From Opitutia bacterium UBA7350 (GTDB taxonomy: Bacteria > Verrucomicrobiota > Verrucomicrobiia > Opitutales > Coraliomargaritaceae): a stretch of 64,000 bases of DNA. The stretch lies in contig CATINC010000007.1 of NCBI GenBank assembly GCA_949524905.1, positions 62,001 to 126,000 on the forward strand, in the 5' to 3' direction. The position numbers were made by a program, and so were the translations under genes. Below the pieces are notes generated by a model. That model had not been told where the DNA came from and did not search any database. It saw only the letters and a list, made by a program, of their open reading frames with translations. This document shows positions 39,935-49,203 of the stretch, piece by piece; within the stretch, counting starts at the first letter, position 1; the number at the start of each line of letters is the position of its first letter.

Positions 39935-40879
39935 TCAAGCTCGAATACAGCGAATCCAGTCGTTTTTCAGAGTCGCCCATGAATAACGTGCTCTAGCTCT
40001 TTCAAATGCTCCGACATTCAGTGCTGCACTCTGATAATACGCATTAATTGCCGATTCCATTTCTACCCTGCTCTCAGTTATTTGACCTAAAGAGAATTCA
40101 CTTATGTAATCGCATCCTGTTTTCTCCGAATCAGTGACGACTGGAACACCCGAAGCAAGACTTTGAAGAAGACAGGTCAATCCCGCGGGCTCATTTTTTT
40201 TGGAAATTGGAAGCAGTGTGACAGATGCACCTTTGTAAACGTCAGGAAGCCTACTATGGGGTATACGATATTCCAATCTAATGCGATCTGGATACTTACG
40301 CTTGAGACATTCCCAACGTGCGCAAACATCCTCTCGACGGGTCAATCGACAAAATTTATAATTAGTGCGCTCTATCAAATCTTCCAAATATTCATCATCA
40401 CGAAAGGCGTCACCAGGCACTAAGACATAGCCGTCACTTTTTTCACGCAGCCCGAAAAAATCGGCATCAACGCCATAACAAATATTATGGACACGTCCTT
40501 TGCCAAAGATCAGCGCCCGCCGCACCTCCTTTTGCGTAATGGAATCGTTGACGATAATTGTGCGACAGAGGTTGGCAAAAATTAGCCATAGCAAATATCG
40601 CATCCGTGATTGGGGGACAGACCAACATAAGTAGCGAAGTCCACCTATAGCAGCCGCAAAATATGAGACTAGTGAGGGTTCCAGTGTAAAAATTAATTTA
40701 CGGCGAACTGCGGCGCATAACACATCAAAATATACCGCTACTCCATTCATTATGTAACGCGGACTAGACTCATCGACTTCTCCCAACACCTGGAAAAGAC
40801 AAAAATAAACCGACGAGGTTTTCTTTTGAGACAGAGAAGCGTGTAATCGTGTCTCCCTATATTTTTTCAATATCAACAT
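39935..40879 (-). CDS. Glycosyltransferase family 4-like
   Basis: A 314-residue protein, short for a GT4 enzyme. It has a donor-type domain with YVLVPGDAFRDDEYLEDLI, RIPHSRLPDVYKGASVTLLP, and PAGLTCLLQSLASGVPVV, a reasonable match to the GT4 nucleotide-sugar motif. The N-terminal half is shortened but begins sensibly with MLILKKYRETRL. It lies 7 bp from the glycosyltransferase upstream and 6 bp from the sulfotransferase-like gene downstream, so it is part of the same minus-strand operon. The donor is unknown. Confidence 0.8.
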   Translation of the reverse strand: MLILKKYRETRLHASLSQKKTSSVYFCLFQVLGEVDESSPRYIMNGVAVYFDVLCAAVRRKLIFTLEPSLVSYFAAAIGGLRYLCWSVPQSRMRYLLWLIFANLCRTIIVNDSITQKEVRRALIFGKGRVHNICYGVDADFFGLREKSDGYVLVPGDAFRDDEYLEDLIERTNYKFCRLTRREDVCARWECLKRKYPDRIRLEYRIPHSRLPDVYKGASVTLLPISKKNEPAGLTCLLQSLASGVPVVTDSEKTGCDYISEFSLGQITESRVEMESAINAYYQSAALNVGAFERARARYSWATLKNDWIRCIRA

Positions 40880-40885
40880 AAATAA

Positions 40886-42016
40886 TCACTCCCTAATCTC
40901 CGTTAACATAAAATCATAATACTCCTTGCGAGACAAATGATTCCGAAGACAAGTAACCCCTTCATGATCGTTCAATTCATACATATCACCGCTTGCTCGA
41001 TTCCTCATTTCAGCCAGAAGGTCAACAAAACTAGGAGGTATTAAAACAACGAGTGTTGACAACTGAGCAAGCTCGTTAACGCCACGCGTGCTAAATGCAA
41101 GCACTGGCATCCCCATAGACAGCGCCTCCATCACGCAAACAGGCATGCCCTCTCGTTTACTAGGAAAGAGCATGGTATTTGAAATTGCAAAATAAGGTGC
41201 TGGATCATCCTGCCACCCGACATGGGACACACTTTCAAGAGAATTCAGATCTGAAGTATCAGTCGGATGCTGTGGATCGGGTTCGCCCAATAATATGAAA
41301 TGAACATCATTGCGTTCCTCACGTAATTTCTTGAAGGCCTTTATGGCTAAGGGAAAGCCCTTAAAATCAGTGAAACGACCTATAAAAATAAAGACATGAT
41401 GATCACTTGGAATTCCTAATTCTGAACGCAACTGCGCTTTATCTGAATCAGAAAACCGTGCATGATTAAAATGTTCAACATCACAACCAAAGCCGTAGCC
41501 TTTCTGGATCGCCAACTTCTGCTGTATGAATCGAGGCACGGCATCATAATCATCTGCTGTTAAAACCCAGCTCTTATCTAAACGTAGAATAGAAAAACAT
41601 TCCGCTAACATAAAAAAATATCTCGTAACCCCAGTGGTCATGGGAAATCGCATTCCTTGAAACGTTCCCAATCTACGAATGCCTATTACCTGATTCGCGA
41701 GGGCGAGGCAAAGCATTCCAACAGAAAAATGCGCATGCACCACAGTTGGCTGGATTTGCTGGATCAGTTTTGTTAAAGACCGCCCAGCTTGAAGTAGCAT
41801 AAGTGGATTCGCCCCGCGAGGTATAGCAATGTCATGTAAGGTCGCCACATCTGATTCCACCTTCCCACCTGACAAATTGGTCGCGACATGCACCTCCCAG
41901 TCACGATCGACAAGCCAGGCAGATAGTCCCTTGAGGAAAGCCCGATAGCTAGCGTAAATCGGCACGACTATCAACAAACGTTTAGTTACTATTGCGTTAT
42001 TTGTTGTGGATTGCAC
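40886..42016 (-). CDS. Glycosyltransferase family 4
   Basis: A 376-residue GT-B enzyme. The N-terminal half includes LLIVVPIYASYRAFLKG and HAHFSVGMLCLALAN, a region also found in WcaA/RfaB-like proteins. The donor half has HVFIFIGRFTDFKGFPLAI and PSKREGMPVCVMEALSMGMP, with the classic E-x7-E pattern of retaining GT4 transferases. It overlaps the upstream family 2 transferase by 28 nt if it starts at 42016, so translation may be coupled; a later start is possible. One sugar of the repeat unit is its probable product. Confidence 0.9.
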   Translation of the reverse strand: MQSTTNNAIVTKRLLIVVPIYASYRAFLKGLSAWLVDRDWEVHVATNLSGGKVESDVATLHDIAIPRGANPLMLLQAGRSLTKLIQQIQPTVVHAHFSVGMLCLALANQVIGIRRLGTFQGMRFPMTTGVTRYFFMLAECFSILRLDKSWVLTADDYDAVPRFIQQKLAIQKGYGFGCDVEHFNHARFSDSDKAQLRSELGIPSDHHVFIFIGRFTDFKGFPLAIKAFKKLREERNDVHFILLGEPDPQHPTDTSDLNSLESVSHVGWQDDPAPYFAISNTMLFPSKREGMPVCVMEALSMGMPVLAFSTRGVNELAQLSTLVVLIPPSFVDLLAEMRNRASGDMYELNDHEGVTCLRNHLSRKEYYDFMLTEIRE

Positions 42017-42846
42017 AAATTATATGTATATCTGTTACTTCGAAATTTATACCATTTTAAATAATAAATGGTAGCCTTTGGCCAAGTTAGTATCCGCATG
42101 ATGCATGTAAATAAGCGTGGACCTGATGGTTCCAACAACTGACGCAATGCCCACACCCGAACCAGATGCTGACGACGCACTGACTGAGTCCGTGCATCAA
42201 AATGTTTAAAATATAGCCGACGCAAGCCTCGATACTTTGCCTTTAAATTGTGAGTGATTTTTTTAGTTGAATCAGAATCATAAACAACTCCTTCAACACC
42301 TGAATAATACAAAGCCTGCCGCTCGATGAGTCGTATCCATAAATCCCAGTCTTGCATGGCGGGAAGCCTCTCGTCAAAACCACTTATCTCCGAAAACAGC
42401 GAGGCTCGAATCAACAATCCAGAACACCCCCCGACCGTATTCCTTACGCACACATCCTTGAGCGGCACTGGCGCTAGTATCCTAGACTTCTCTTTTTGAA
42501 AATTTGGTATCCAGACTTGCACCAGGGGATGTGCGGCTACCAAAGGCCGCATTGCTGCTAAATAACCCTGCGATAATTGATCGTCATCATCCAAGAATAG
42601 GAGCCAGTTAGTCTTGGCGCGAGAGGCTCCTTGATTCCGGCAATGAGCTGCTCCTTGCCAAGTGTCATTTAATATCAGTTTGGCACGGGAATCGAAGCGA
42701 GAAATTACCTCAAGCTCAGCTTTCACAGCCTTCGAAGATCCATCGTCAACAATGTAGATTGACTTTACTAAAGGACACACAGAAGCCAAAGCCCTACGTA
42801 ATAACTGAGGCCGGTTTCGTGTCGGAACGATAAGGGAAACTTCCAA
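41989..42846 (-). CDS. Glycosyltransferase family 2
   Basis: This inverting GT-A transferase has the family 2 signature VSLIVPTRNRPQLLRRALAS at its start, the DDGS metal/nucleotide segment (YIVDDGSSKA) and LFLDDDDQLSQGYL with the DxD motif. It would add a sugar to an undecaprenyl-linked acceptor. I place the start at the TTG at 42846, just 2 nt after the wzy stop, giving 285 aa. An ATG at 42927 would overlap wzy by 79 nt and adds a nonhomologous lead. Its end overlaps the next glycosyltransferase. Confidence 0.85.
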   Translation of the reverse strand: MEVSLIVPTRNRPQLLRRALASVCPLVKSIYIVDDGSSKAVKAELEVISRFDSRAKLILNDTWQGAAHCRNQGASRAKTNWLLFLDDDDQLSQGYLAAMRPLVAAHPLVQVWIPNFQKEKSRILAPVPLKDVCVRNTVGGCSGLLIRASLFSEISGFDERLPAMQDWDLWIRLIERQALYYSGVEGVVYDSDSTKKITHNLKAKYRGLRRLYFKHFDARTQSVRRQHLVRVWALRQLLEPSGPRLFTCIMRILTWPKATIYYLKWYKFRSNRYTYNLCNPQQITQ

Positions 42847-42848
42847 AA

Positions 42849-44120
42849 TTAATAGACGGGCTGTGCACGTTTCTGTCGTTTGGAGCGGCCCATATAGTAA
42901 CCTAATAGATAACCAAAGCCGAGCCAAAGCACACGGTTCACTTGTAAACTCAAGCTAGTCATTGAAGAGAGGTAACCAAACATGAAAAGTGTGGTGATCA
43001 TAGAAAATTCAATATCTGGATGTAATTTTTCGCGTAAAGCACTCCAAGATATTTTAAATAATAGGATGATGGACATGATAAACATTGGAAGCCCAAGTAG
43101 GCCAAATTTAACAAAAATCTCTAACCATTGGTTGTGCGGATAACCATCCTGCCCTTCCTCACCAAAGATGATCCACTGATCGATAGTCGATAAATAGCTA
43201 GTCCAATAATACTGACGCTGAGTTACCGAGGCATCGTCACTTCCATACTTATTAAAGAGGTCTAAAATCTGCAAAAACCGGTCAATTAAGATGTCAACGC
43301 GCTCGGCGATCGCATAATTCGTCTGATAAAGAACTGCTAATACTGGCAACAACAATACCATACTTAAAGCTGCAACTAGGATGCTGCGAACATTTAAGTA
43401 ATTCCGATGGCGATTAAGTATAAAAAAGAAAATTATCGCTCCTGAACTCCAAAGGATAGCACCCCGTGAGGCCGAAGAAAGCACCACAAAAAATGCGGCA
43501 CAAGCGACCAATAGAAAAAGTGTTTTGCGCAAAGGGTTTTTATTGAGGATCCCCAATACCAAAAATATCAAGCCTAAGCAAGAGTTTGCAAATGCTACTC
43601 CCACAGCATTTAATGAGACATCACCATAACCACGTGCGCTACCCTCGAAAGAGATGAGCTTCACAAACTGCAAGAAGCGCATCAAACAAAGTAAAGCTAG
43701 AAGACTCACCCCAATAAGGCTCCACTGATTAGCGGAAACAAAGTCATGGCGTTTCTCTCTTGCTAAAATATAGCCCGACCAAAAAAGAAAAAGGCAGACC
43801 AACGTGAAGGTCTGTTGTAGATTATCATACCAAATTACGTGCTCCTGAATCTTAGTCAACATGGCCAAGAGTATAAAATAAGATCCCGTTATAAAGACAA
43901 AGGGCAGGTACTTTACAATCTGTCCTCGCGCACGAAGAAGAGCAGCACCTACAATTAGCCCAAAGCCGACAGCGAGACTCCCCAATCTGGCCGGTTGGCC
44001 ACCAAGAAAATACATCGCCTGGCTCCAATGAAGCATTGCCAAGCCTATGATAACAAACAGCCCAGTATACTTATAAAGCTTGGGAAGCTCGAAATCTAGA
44101 TATTGGGGGCTATCTCTCAT
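42849..44120 (-). CDS. O-antigen polymerase/ligase-like membrane protein (Wzy type)
   Basis: A 423-residue protein with about eleven or twelve membrane segments and a periplasmic loop containing GEEGQDGYPHNQWLEIFVKF before GLLGLPMFIMSIILLF. This is the arrangement of the PF04932-type (Wzy/WaaL) family, in which the His-rich HN motif lies in the large loop. In a locus with Wzx and a WecA-like transferase, polymerisation of repeat units in the periplasm is the natural role; ligation to lipid A core is the alternative. It overlaps no neighbour and is 3 nt from the glycosyltransferase upstream. Confidence 0.83.
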   Translation of the reverse strand: MRDSPQYLDFELPKLYKYTGLFVIIGLAMLHWSQAMYFLGGQPARLGSLAVGFGLIVGAALLRARGQIVKYLPFVFITGSYFILLAMLTKIQEHVIWYDNLQQTFTLVCLFLFWSGYILAREKRHDFVSANQWSLIGVSLLALLCLMRFLQFVKLISFEGSARGYGDVSLNAVGVAFANSCLGLIFLVLGILNKNPLRKTLFLLVACAAFFVVLSSASRGAILWSSGAIIFFFILNRHRNYLNVRSILVAALSMVLLLPVLAVLYQTNYAIAERVDILIDRFLQILDLFNKYGSDDASVTQRQYYWTSYLSTIDQWIIFGEEGQDGYPHNQWLEIFVKFGLLGLPMFIMSIILLFKISWSALREKLHPDIEFSMITTLFMFGYLSSMTSLSLQVNRVLWLGFGYLLGYYMGRSKRQKRAQPVY

Positions 44121-44123
44121 TTT

Positions 44124-45320
44124 CTATAGACCTCTAATGAGTGTGGAGGCAAATACAACATGATTTGAAGAACGACAGTATTCACGGGCAGTCTCAACAT
44201 TATACAAAAACTCATCCTTGATAACCCGGTGTATTGCTTTCGCAAATGCGAGGGCATCACTGGGTTCCACCGTAAGACCAATTCCCATGCCAGTGACAAG
44301 TTCGCCTATAAGGCCATTGCGACAAGTGATCATTGGCTTCTCATGGCGACAAGCATGCCCCATGACTCCGCTACTTCCGTAAAAATTAAGGTATGGGGCT
44401 AAAATACAATCAGCCCTGTTAAATTCACGATCAAGGGTCTCAAAACTAACATGTTCGTCAACAAGTTCGATCATCAATTGGGGATATTCCTTATTCAAAA
44501 TATCAATTTGCTCTGTCACCTTAACTTTGTAACCCTGTGAATCAGGTCGGAATCGTCCCACTAATCGCAGCTTTACTGGTTGCGCACACTGAGGCATCAA
44601 AGTTCGGAATGCTTCTAGCGCCTCAAGGCATCCTTTTCGCACCGCCATAGACCCTGCCAAAAGAAAAGTAAAATACTGATCATCTTTGTTGATAACAGGC
44701 AATGCTTCTCCCAAAGCGGCGGGGAGTGGGTCAACTAAAGTCTCGAAAACTCGACGACCAGAAAACCAATGTTTGAGCAAATTATTTATCCGCTCATCAT
44801 TCAATAAATAAATCTTATAAATTGAAGCATTGCGCAGCATCAACCAAAATTGAATCCGTTTCCGCAATCCTGTAATGACGGCTAGCGCTTTAGCTTTTAT
44901 TCCAAAAGAACGCCAGCTAGGTGTATAAGGGTTAAAAAGGATGCCCACGATTTTAACGGCTCGCGGCGGTTGCCACCCACCTAGCGCATATTGATACAAA
45001 TTTAAATGCATCAAGCAGACTGAGCATGCCTCAAACTTTTCAATATAGCGCTCAAGGATCTCAAGCTGGCGGCGTCCGACCTGTACAATATTTCTGGCTG
45101 ATACCATATAATGAATTTCTGCAGAAGTCATGCATTGGATAGAAATTGGTGAATTGCCCACTTGTTTCCATATGGCGAGTCTCTCTTCCAGTGCAGGATG
45201 AACAATTAAAATAGAGCGCTCAGCTTGCTTTACCGTAAAGCCAGCAATCAAGTTCTCGAAATATTCTCCGTGATGCCCACTGGCAGCAGTGTCAAAAAAT
45301 AGTACTTTTTGGCTACTCAT
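44124..45320 (-). CDS. Glycosyltransferase family 4-like
   Basis: This 398-residue GT-B protein has N-terminal VLFFDTAASGHHGEYFENLI, a common start of family 4 transferases, and a donor domain with FTFLLAGSMAVRKGCLEAL, then CILAPYLNFYGSSGVMGHA with CRHEKPMI, the nucleotide-sugar-binding region. The exact E-x7-E pattern is not obvious. It overlaps the upstream sulfotransferase by 8 nt, implying coupling. Likely adds a sugar to the repeat unit; the sugar is unknown. Confidence 0.82.
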   Translation of the reverse strand: MSSQKVLFFDTAASGHHGEYFENLIAGFTVKQAERSILIVHPALEERLAIWKQVGNSPISIQCMTSAEIHYMVSARNIVQVGRRQLEILERYIEKFEACSVCLMHLNLYQYALGGWQPPRAVKIVGILFNPYTPSWRSFGIKAKALAVITGLRKRIQFWLMLRNASIYKIYLLNDERINNLLKHWFSGRRVFETLVDPLPAALGEALPVINKDDQYFTFLLAGSMAVRKGCLEALEAFRTLMPQCAQPVKLRLVGRFRPDSQGYKVKVTEQIDILNKEYPQLMIELVDEHVSFETLDREFNRADCILAPYLNFYGSSGVMGHACRHEKPMITCRNGLIGELVTGMGIGLTVEPSDALAFAKAIHRVIKDEFLYNVETAREYCRSSNHVVFASTLIRGL

Positions 45321-46059
45321 GATGCAAATCCGATAGCAACTCGGTAAACTTCATCCGTTCTTTATCGGTTAACTCCGTTTTCCATGCACCAGGTTTACCT
45401 CCAGTCTTTGAGCGATGATCTGGATGAATTTGCGACATGGGATCAATAGAAAGTTTTAATATTCTTGATACAAAAAATTTCTTAATCAGTAGTTCTCCGC
45501 GGGAAATAGGCAGCGGGAGATGCTTGCGACAACGAGCAACCTTCCTTAAAGCAAGAAAGACCTTTGAAAACACACTGCGCACCACGGACGGCACCATTAT
45601 ATCTTGGTCGGACGCGTAAATGCACTCTAATTCTAAAAACTTCGCAATTTGGTCTAAAGCCGTGCTTTGATTAGTATAAACCTCCTCATAGCGCTGAATC
45701 ATAAAGCCATGACTTTTTGCATAGTTACATGCGTTCTGATGTGACACAACAAGATTAGAAATAGAATCGATGCCAACCCCCCACATTTCACGTAACGATA
45801 CATACGTGTCGCGTATATCTCTGTGGATGAAAAAAAAATATTTCTCATTTCTATCAAAACATTGCAAGTCATATGCATGGCACTTAACTAGTAAAAAATC
45901 TGCTCTATGTGACTTGATATCAATTTCGCCAATTTCCTCCTCACTCTTATAGCCTAAGTTGACGTAGGAGCATTGGTTTCCTTCTAAAACCCGACGGACT
46001 AAATTGTATTGAAGCGTCGACCCGGAACGTTTCATCCCTAGACAAAGTATTATTTTCAT
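45313..46059 (-). CDS. Sulfotransferase
   Basis: The 248-residue protein starts MKIILCLGMKRSGSTLQ, whose GMKRSGST loop fits the 5'-phosphosulfate-binding loop of PAPS-dependent sulfotransferases, and has FFIHRDIRDTYVSL (about residues 76-89) at the 3'-phosphate loop position. Its C-terminal TGGKPGAWKTEL resembles the PAPS-contacting loop of type I enzymes. It would transfer sulfate to a sugar hydroxyl of the polysaccharide in the cytoplasm. It overlaps wzx (4 nt) and the next glycosyltransferase (8 nt), so it is embedded in the operon. No PAPS-synthesis genes occur in the window. Confidence 0.85.
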   Translation of the reverse strand: MKIILCLGMKRSGSTLQYNLVRRVLEGNQCSYVNLGYKSEEEIGEIDIKSHRADFLLVKCHAYDLQCFDRNEKYFFFIHRDIRDTYVSLREMWGVGIDSISNLVVSHQNACNYAKSHGFMIQRYEEVYTNQSTALDQIAKFLELECIYASDQDIMVPSVVRSVFSKVFLALRKVARCRKHLPLPISRGELLIKKFFVSRILKLSIDPMSQIHPDHRSKTGGKPGAWKTELTDKERMKFTELLSDLHHE

Positions 46060-47561
46060 AGAACTGGTTTTTTTAGCTTTTTAACAAAAAACCATGCTTG
46101 GTGAAGTGACGAATTCGATCGGTTAAAAATTGAATCGAAACAAATATAGCACAAAGAATAAACCGAGCTTAATGCAATTAACCGAAATAGAAACAAATCG
46201 AGGACCAATATCATATTGGCCTGAGCAGTTAATAGCATTGAAATGAACACTGGTAGAAAGGCTCGCCCAATAATCGAAAAGACACGATTTAGTGATAAAT
46301 TTGTATTTTTAAATGTCGATTTTATATACGGAACTAGGAGCACGCACATTGAAAAGCTTACAGAAAAAGCTACTCCACCCACTCCACCATAAAACAAACC
46401 AATAACCATACAAATCAAGGTAAATGGCACTCGAAACAACGCCCATTTGAACATTCGATTCGTTTCACCTCTTGCCAAATAGACCCAATCCGTTGCAACA
46501 TTCAAGGAAGTTACAAACGCTGCAGGCGCTAATATTTGGAATAAATAAGCAGATCCGATCCACTCGACTCCCAAAACAAAAGTAAAAACAGAAGGCGCAA
46601 TTGCGTAGGCAAGTCCGATAAAAGGAAATGTCACTGCAATCATCATACTCAATGTTTTATAATATGTCACCGCAAAGCGATCTGGTTCATCTTGCAGTCG
46701 ACTAAAAGTAGGCAACATAACATTTAGCATCGGGCTGTTCAACTGCTGCATTGGAAACATCAATAGTCTATACGCATATGAATATAAACCTACCGTCTCT
46801 GCTCCCAAAAAACGCCCTATTAAAATACTATCGGTACTGCGCGAAAAGTAATTCAATAGATTATAACCAAACAAATTACTGCCGAAGGATAAATAACTTC
46901 GCGTGTCCCCATGATTACTAACCATCGAAGGAATCCAACGCGTGAACCATAAAATAAGGGATAGTCGAGTTACTGATAAAGCGATCGGCATCAATACTAA
47001 CGCCCAATATCCGAGCCCGTAAAAGGCACTAATCAAACCCACCAAGACCGACAGACATTGAGCCACAACATCACAAAGCGCCAATTTACCGAACTCCATC
47101 CCACGCATCATTAACGCGCGGTGCTGCAATCCAAGGCCTTCAATAATAAGACCACCAGCCAATACCATCGCAATTTGAGTCAGCTCTTCGCGACCATAAA
47201 ATGATGCAATCAGTGGTGCACACGCCATCAAAAGAACGCCAAGCATCAGGCTGATACCTGCATTAATCCAAAATAGATTACTAATCTCTGGCCTTGAAAT
47301 AACCGCCCGTTGCATCGTCGCCTTAGTTAGGCCAAATTCTCTAAAGAAACGAATGAGCAGCATTAACACCGTGACCATTCCCACCAGTCCAAAATCACTA
47401 GGTGATAGCATCCTAGCCAATATAATAATGCCTGAAAATTGAACTGCAAAAACGATTGCTTGCCCAGAAATAGCAACAGCACCTCGCCGTGCAGTCTTTG
47501 AACCTAAATTTTTTAAATCTATGTCCGCTGTAAAATATTTATCAGAATAACGCAGCATCAT
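46056..47561 (-). CDS. Polysaccharide repeat-unit flippase (Wzx/MATE-like)
   Basis: A 501-residue protein of about 12-14 membrane segments that starts with MLRYSDKYFTADIDLKNLGS and SKTARRGAVAISGQAIVFA and includes RMLSPSDFGLVGMVTVLMLL, the signature of the polysaccharide biosynthesis (PF13440/PF01943) family. Wzx moves lipid-linked repeat units across the inner membrane. With wzy and a WecA-like gene it completes a Wzx/Wzy pathway. The 4-nt overlap with the sulfotransferase shows it heads the operon running to the minus strand's left. Its own upstream region is AT-rich. Confidence 0.9.
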   Translation of the reverse strand: MMLRYSDKYFTADIDLKNLGSKTARRGAVAISGQAIVFAVQFSGIIILARMLSPSDFGLVGMVTVLMLLIRFFREFGLTKATMQRAVISRPEISNLFWINAGISLMLGVLLMACAPLIASFYGREELTQIAMVLAGGLIIEGLGLQHRALMMRGMEFGKLALCDVVAQCLSVLVGLISAFYGLGYWALVLMPIALSVTRLSLILWFTRWIPSMVSNHGDTRSYLSFGSNLFGYNLLNYFSRSTDSILIGRFLGAETVGLYSYAYRLLMFPMQQLNSPMLNVMLPTFSRLQDEPDRFAVTYYKTLSMMIAVTFPFIGLAYAIAPSVFTFVLGVEWIGSAYLFQILAPAAFVTSLNVATDWVYLARGETNRMFKWALFRVPFTLICMVIGLFYGGVGGVAFSVSFSMCVLLVPYIKSTFKNTNLSLNRVFSIIGRAFLPVFISMLLTAQANMILVLDLFLFRLIALSSVYSLCYICFDSIFNRSNSSLHQAWFFVKKLKKPVL

Positions 47562-47564
47562 TAA

Positions 47565-47757
47565 TTACAAAGAAACGACTAATAAGGGCACACGTAAGAT
47601 ATAAAAATACGCGTTGAGGTGTAAACTATTGCTAAATTGGTGGTCGAGTGCGAATACCCCGATGAATTTAGCGCAGTCAATTAAGAGTCTTTTATGGGAA
47701 CCTGTTATCTCTTCCTTACTTGGAGCTGGATAACTACGCTTATAGCGCGTCTGATCT
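47565..47757 (-). pseudogene. Possible C-terminal remnant of a sulfotransferase
   Basis: An open stretch on the minus strand encodes TRYKRSYPAPSKEEI, then LLIDCAKFIGVFALDHQFSN, and stops at 47565. The spacing of Tyr-Pro-x-Pro-Ser and the later Leu/Asp pattern is reminiscent of C-terminal tails of bacterial sulfotransferases (an S-Y-P helix followed by a D-F-S-x-W-like end). Without a 5' half it would be debris. The resemblance is weak, and random coding-like sequence is possible. It extends upstream to 47816, overlapping the sulfotransferase. Confidence 0.3.
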
Positions 47758-48420
47758 TTAATTACATGGAAATTGGTAATCTCCAAATTTAATTTCCTTA
47801 CGAAATTGATACGCAACCAAATCGATCAACTCCTGATCATAATAATCCGTAATATTACGCCCCTTAGCTTTAGATTCATTACGCTTGGGCAATACTAAAT
47901 CACCAAGATTCAGATGCTGACATAATTTCATAAAATCATCCTCAAGGTACTCAAAACGAAGCAAGATATCAACATCATTATCCAGAGGCACAGATGTCTC
48001 AAAATAAATCCCTTTCCGCTTTAATGCATGGGCAATTAAACCTCGATTCTGTATGTAGTATGAGAGTGGAGGCATTTTTTTAATCATTCGATAAAAATCC
48101 ACTCGATCCCACTCCGTGACATTCCGGTGTGGCGAAAAATAATGCGAAACCATCAATTCCCATGGATTACGAATCACTGAAAACTTAAATAATTTCTGAT
48201 AGGTATCCCGATCCATTTCACGGCAATACCGTGTCAACGAAGAATGTTTCTTTAACTTAGTATATTTCAAATGTTTCAGCTCGAAACGGTCAATACCATC
48301 CTGCCTTTTCGCATCCACGACTTTTTCATCATCAGAATATTCCATCAAGACACTCTGAATGCTATTACCTGCTGTTTTCGGGCGATGTATAAATAGAAAT
48401 TTTTTCTCTGTTGATATCAT
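47758..48420 (-). CDS. Sulfotransferase family 2-like protein
   Basis: The 220-residue protein has FIHRPKTAGNSIQSVL at residues 10-25, the 5'-phosphosulfate loop of the PF03567-type sulfotransferases (HIPKTAGxS pattern), and FSVIRNPWELMVSHYF (about 80-95), the 3'-phosphate loop. The C-terminus KRNESKAKGRNITDYYDQE includes the conserved Lys-rich N-x-S segment. Its likely role is sulfation of the cell-surface polysaccharide. It begins near a 377-bp gap and is followed by possible remnants of another sulfotransferase. Confidence 0.87.
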   Translation of the reverse strand: MISTEKKFLFIHRPKTAGNSIQSVLMEYSDDEKVVDAKRQDGIDRFELKHLKYTKLKKHSSLTRYCREMDRDTYQKLFKFSVIRNPWELMVSHYFSPHRNVTEWDRVDFYRMIKKMPPLSYYIQNRGLIAHALKRKGIYFETSVPLDNDVDILLRFEYLEDDFMKLCQHLNLGDLVLPKRNESKAKGRNITDYYDQELIDLVAYQFRKEIKFGDYQFPCN

Positions 48421-48797
48421 AAAATACGCTGCTATTTTCTATATTGTTTGAAGAAACATAAAGAATGAAAATACACATATTAGCGCTAAAACTGACAACA
48501 ATTGAACTGCTGTCCCAAAAAGAAGATTCTTTTTTTAAGATTTAGAGACATTGCGTAGATCTCGCATTAACAATTAATTTTAATGTTTTTAAACCTTTGC
48601 AGGATTTTTTTTAGCGATGGTGTTTTTAGGTATATCTGAAGTCATAATAAGCCAACCCCGACGACCACGCCACTTTAAAGCGACACACCCTTCAATAGAA
48701 CTGAATTCGTACTGATCTACACAGCCTTACTATTATGTAGATATTCGGTTCTATGAGAGAGCTTAAAGCATATTAGGGATGCAATAAGTGTCATCTA
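48421..48797. other. AT-rich gap with a possible orphan reading-frame tail
   Basis: No intact gene is present. On the minus strand a frame of about 46 codons (near 48730 to 48589) reads VDQYEFSSIEGCVALKWRG, then RRGWLIM and IPKNTIAKKNPAKV, and stops. Its composition looks protein-like but the upstream frame is closed. It may be the 3' end of a lost gene. No terminator or promoter is evident in the rest. Confidence 0.35.
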
Positions 48798-49203
48798 TTA
48801 CGCTCTACGCCCAGCTTCCTGCTGCAAGAGCTTGCTGGATGCAGTTAGTAGAGCGAGGAAGGCCATCCAGTAGGCGGGGCTGTTAAAGATAAAATCAAAA
48901 AAGGCGTGCCTCATACTCGTAGCGAAGCCGACAAGTAGTAAAAAGGCTGAAAAACTAAAAATGCGGAAAGCGGAAAAAAGAATCCAGAGAAGTGTTAGGA
49001 GCAGCAAGCCGCTGCCGATGTCACCATACTCGGCGAGGAACTGGACAATGTCATTGTGCGCGTAATGATACATCTTCCGGCCCACCCATCCATTTTTCTT
49101 GTGGTAGCGCGCATAGTGTATCTCTGGATAATTACGCTGATACATGGGGAAGATATAGCGAAAAGAACCGCCACCCATCCCAGCGCTAGACGGCCCTGTG
49201 CCA
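48798..49203 (-). pseudogene. C-terminal remnant of an O-antigen ligase/polymerase
   Basis: On the minus strand the frame runs from GPSSAGMGGGSFRYIF through PMYQRNYPEI, GWVGRKMYHYAHNDIVQFLA and EYGDIGSGLLLLTLL to the stop at 48798. This is the C-terminal loop and membrane segments of PF04932-type ligases or polymerases. The eight or more N-terminal membrane segments are missing. The remnant overlaps the last codons of rfbB on the same strand: the two frames share bases 49186-49203. Confidence 0.7.
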
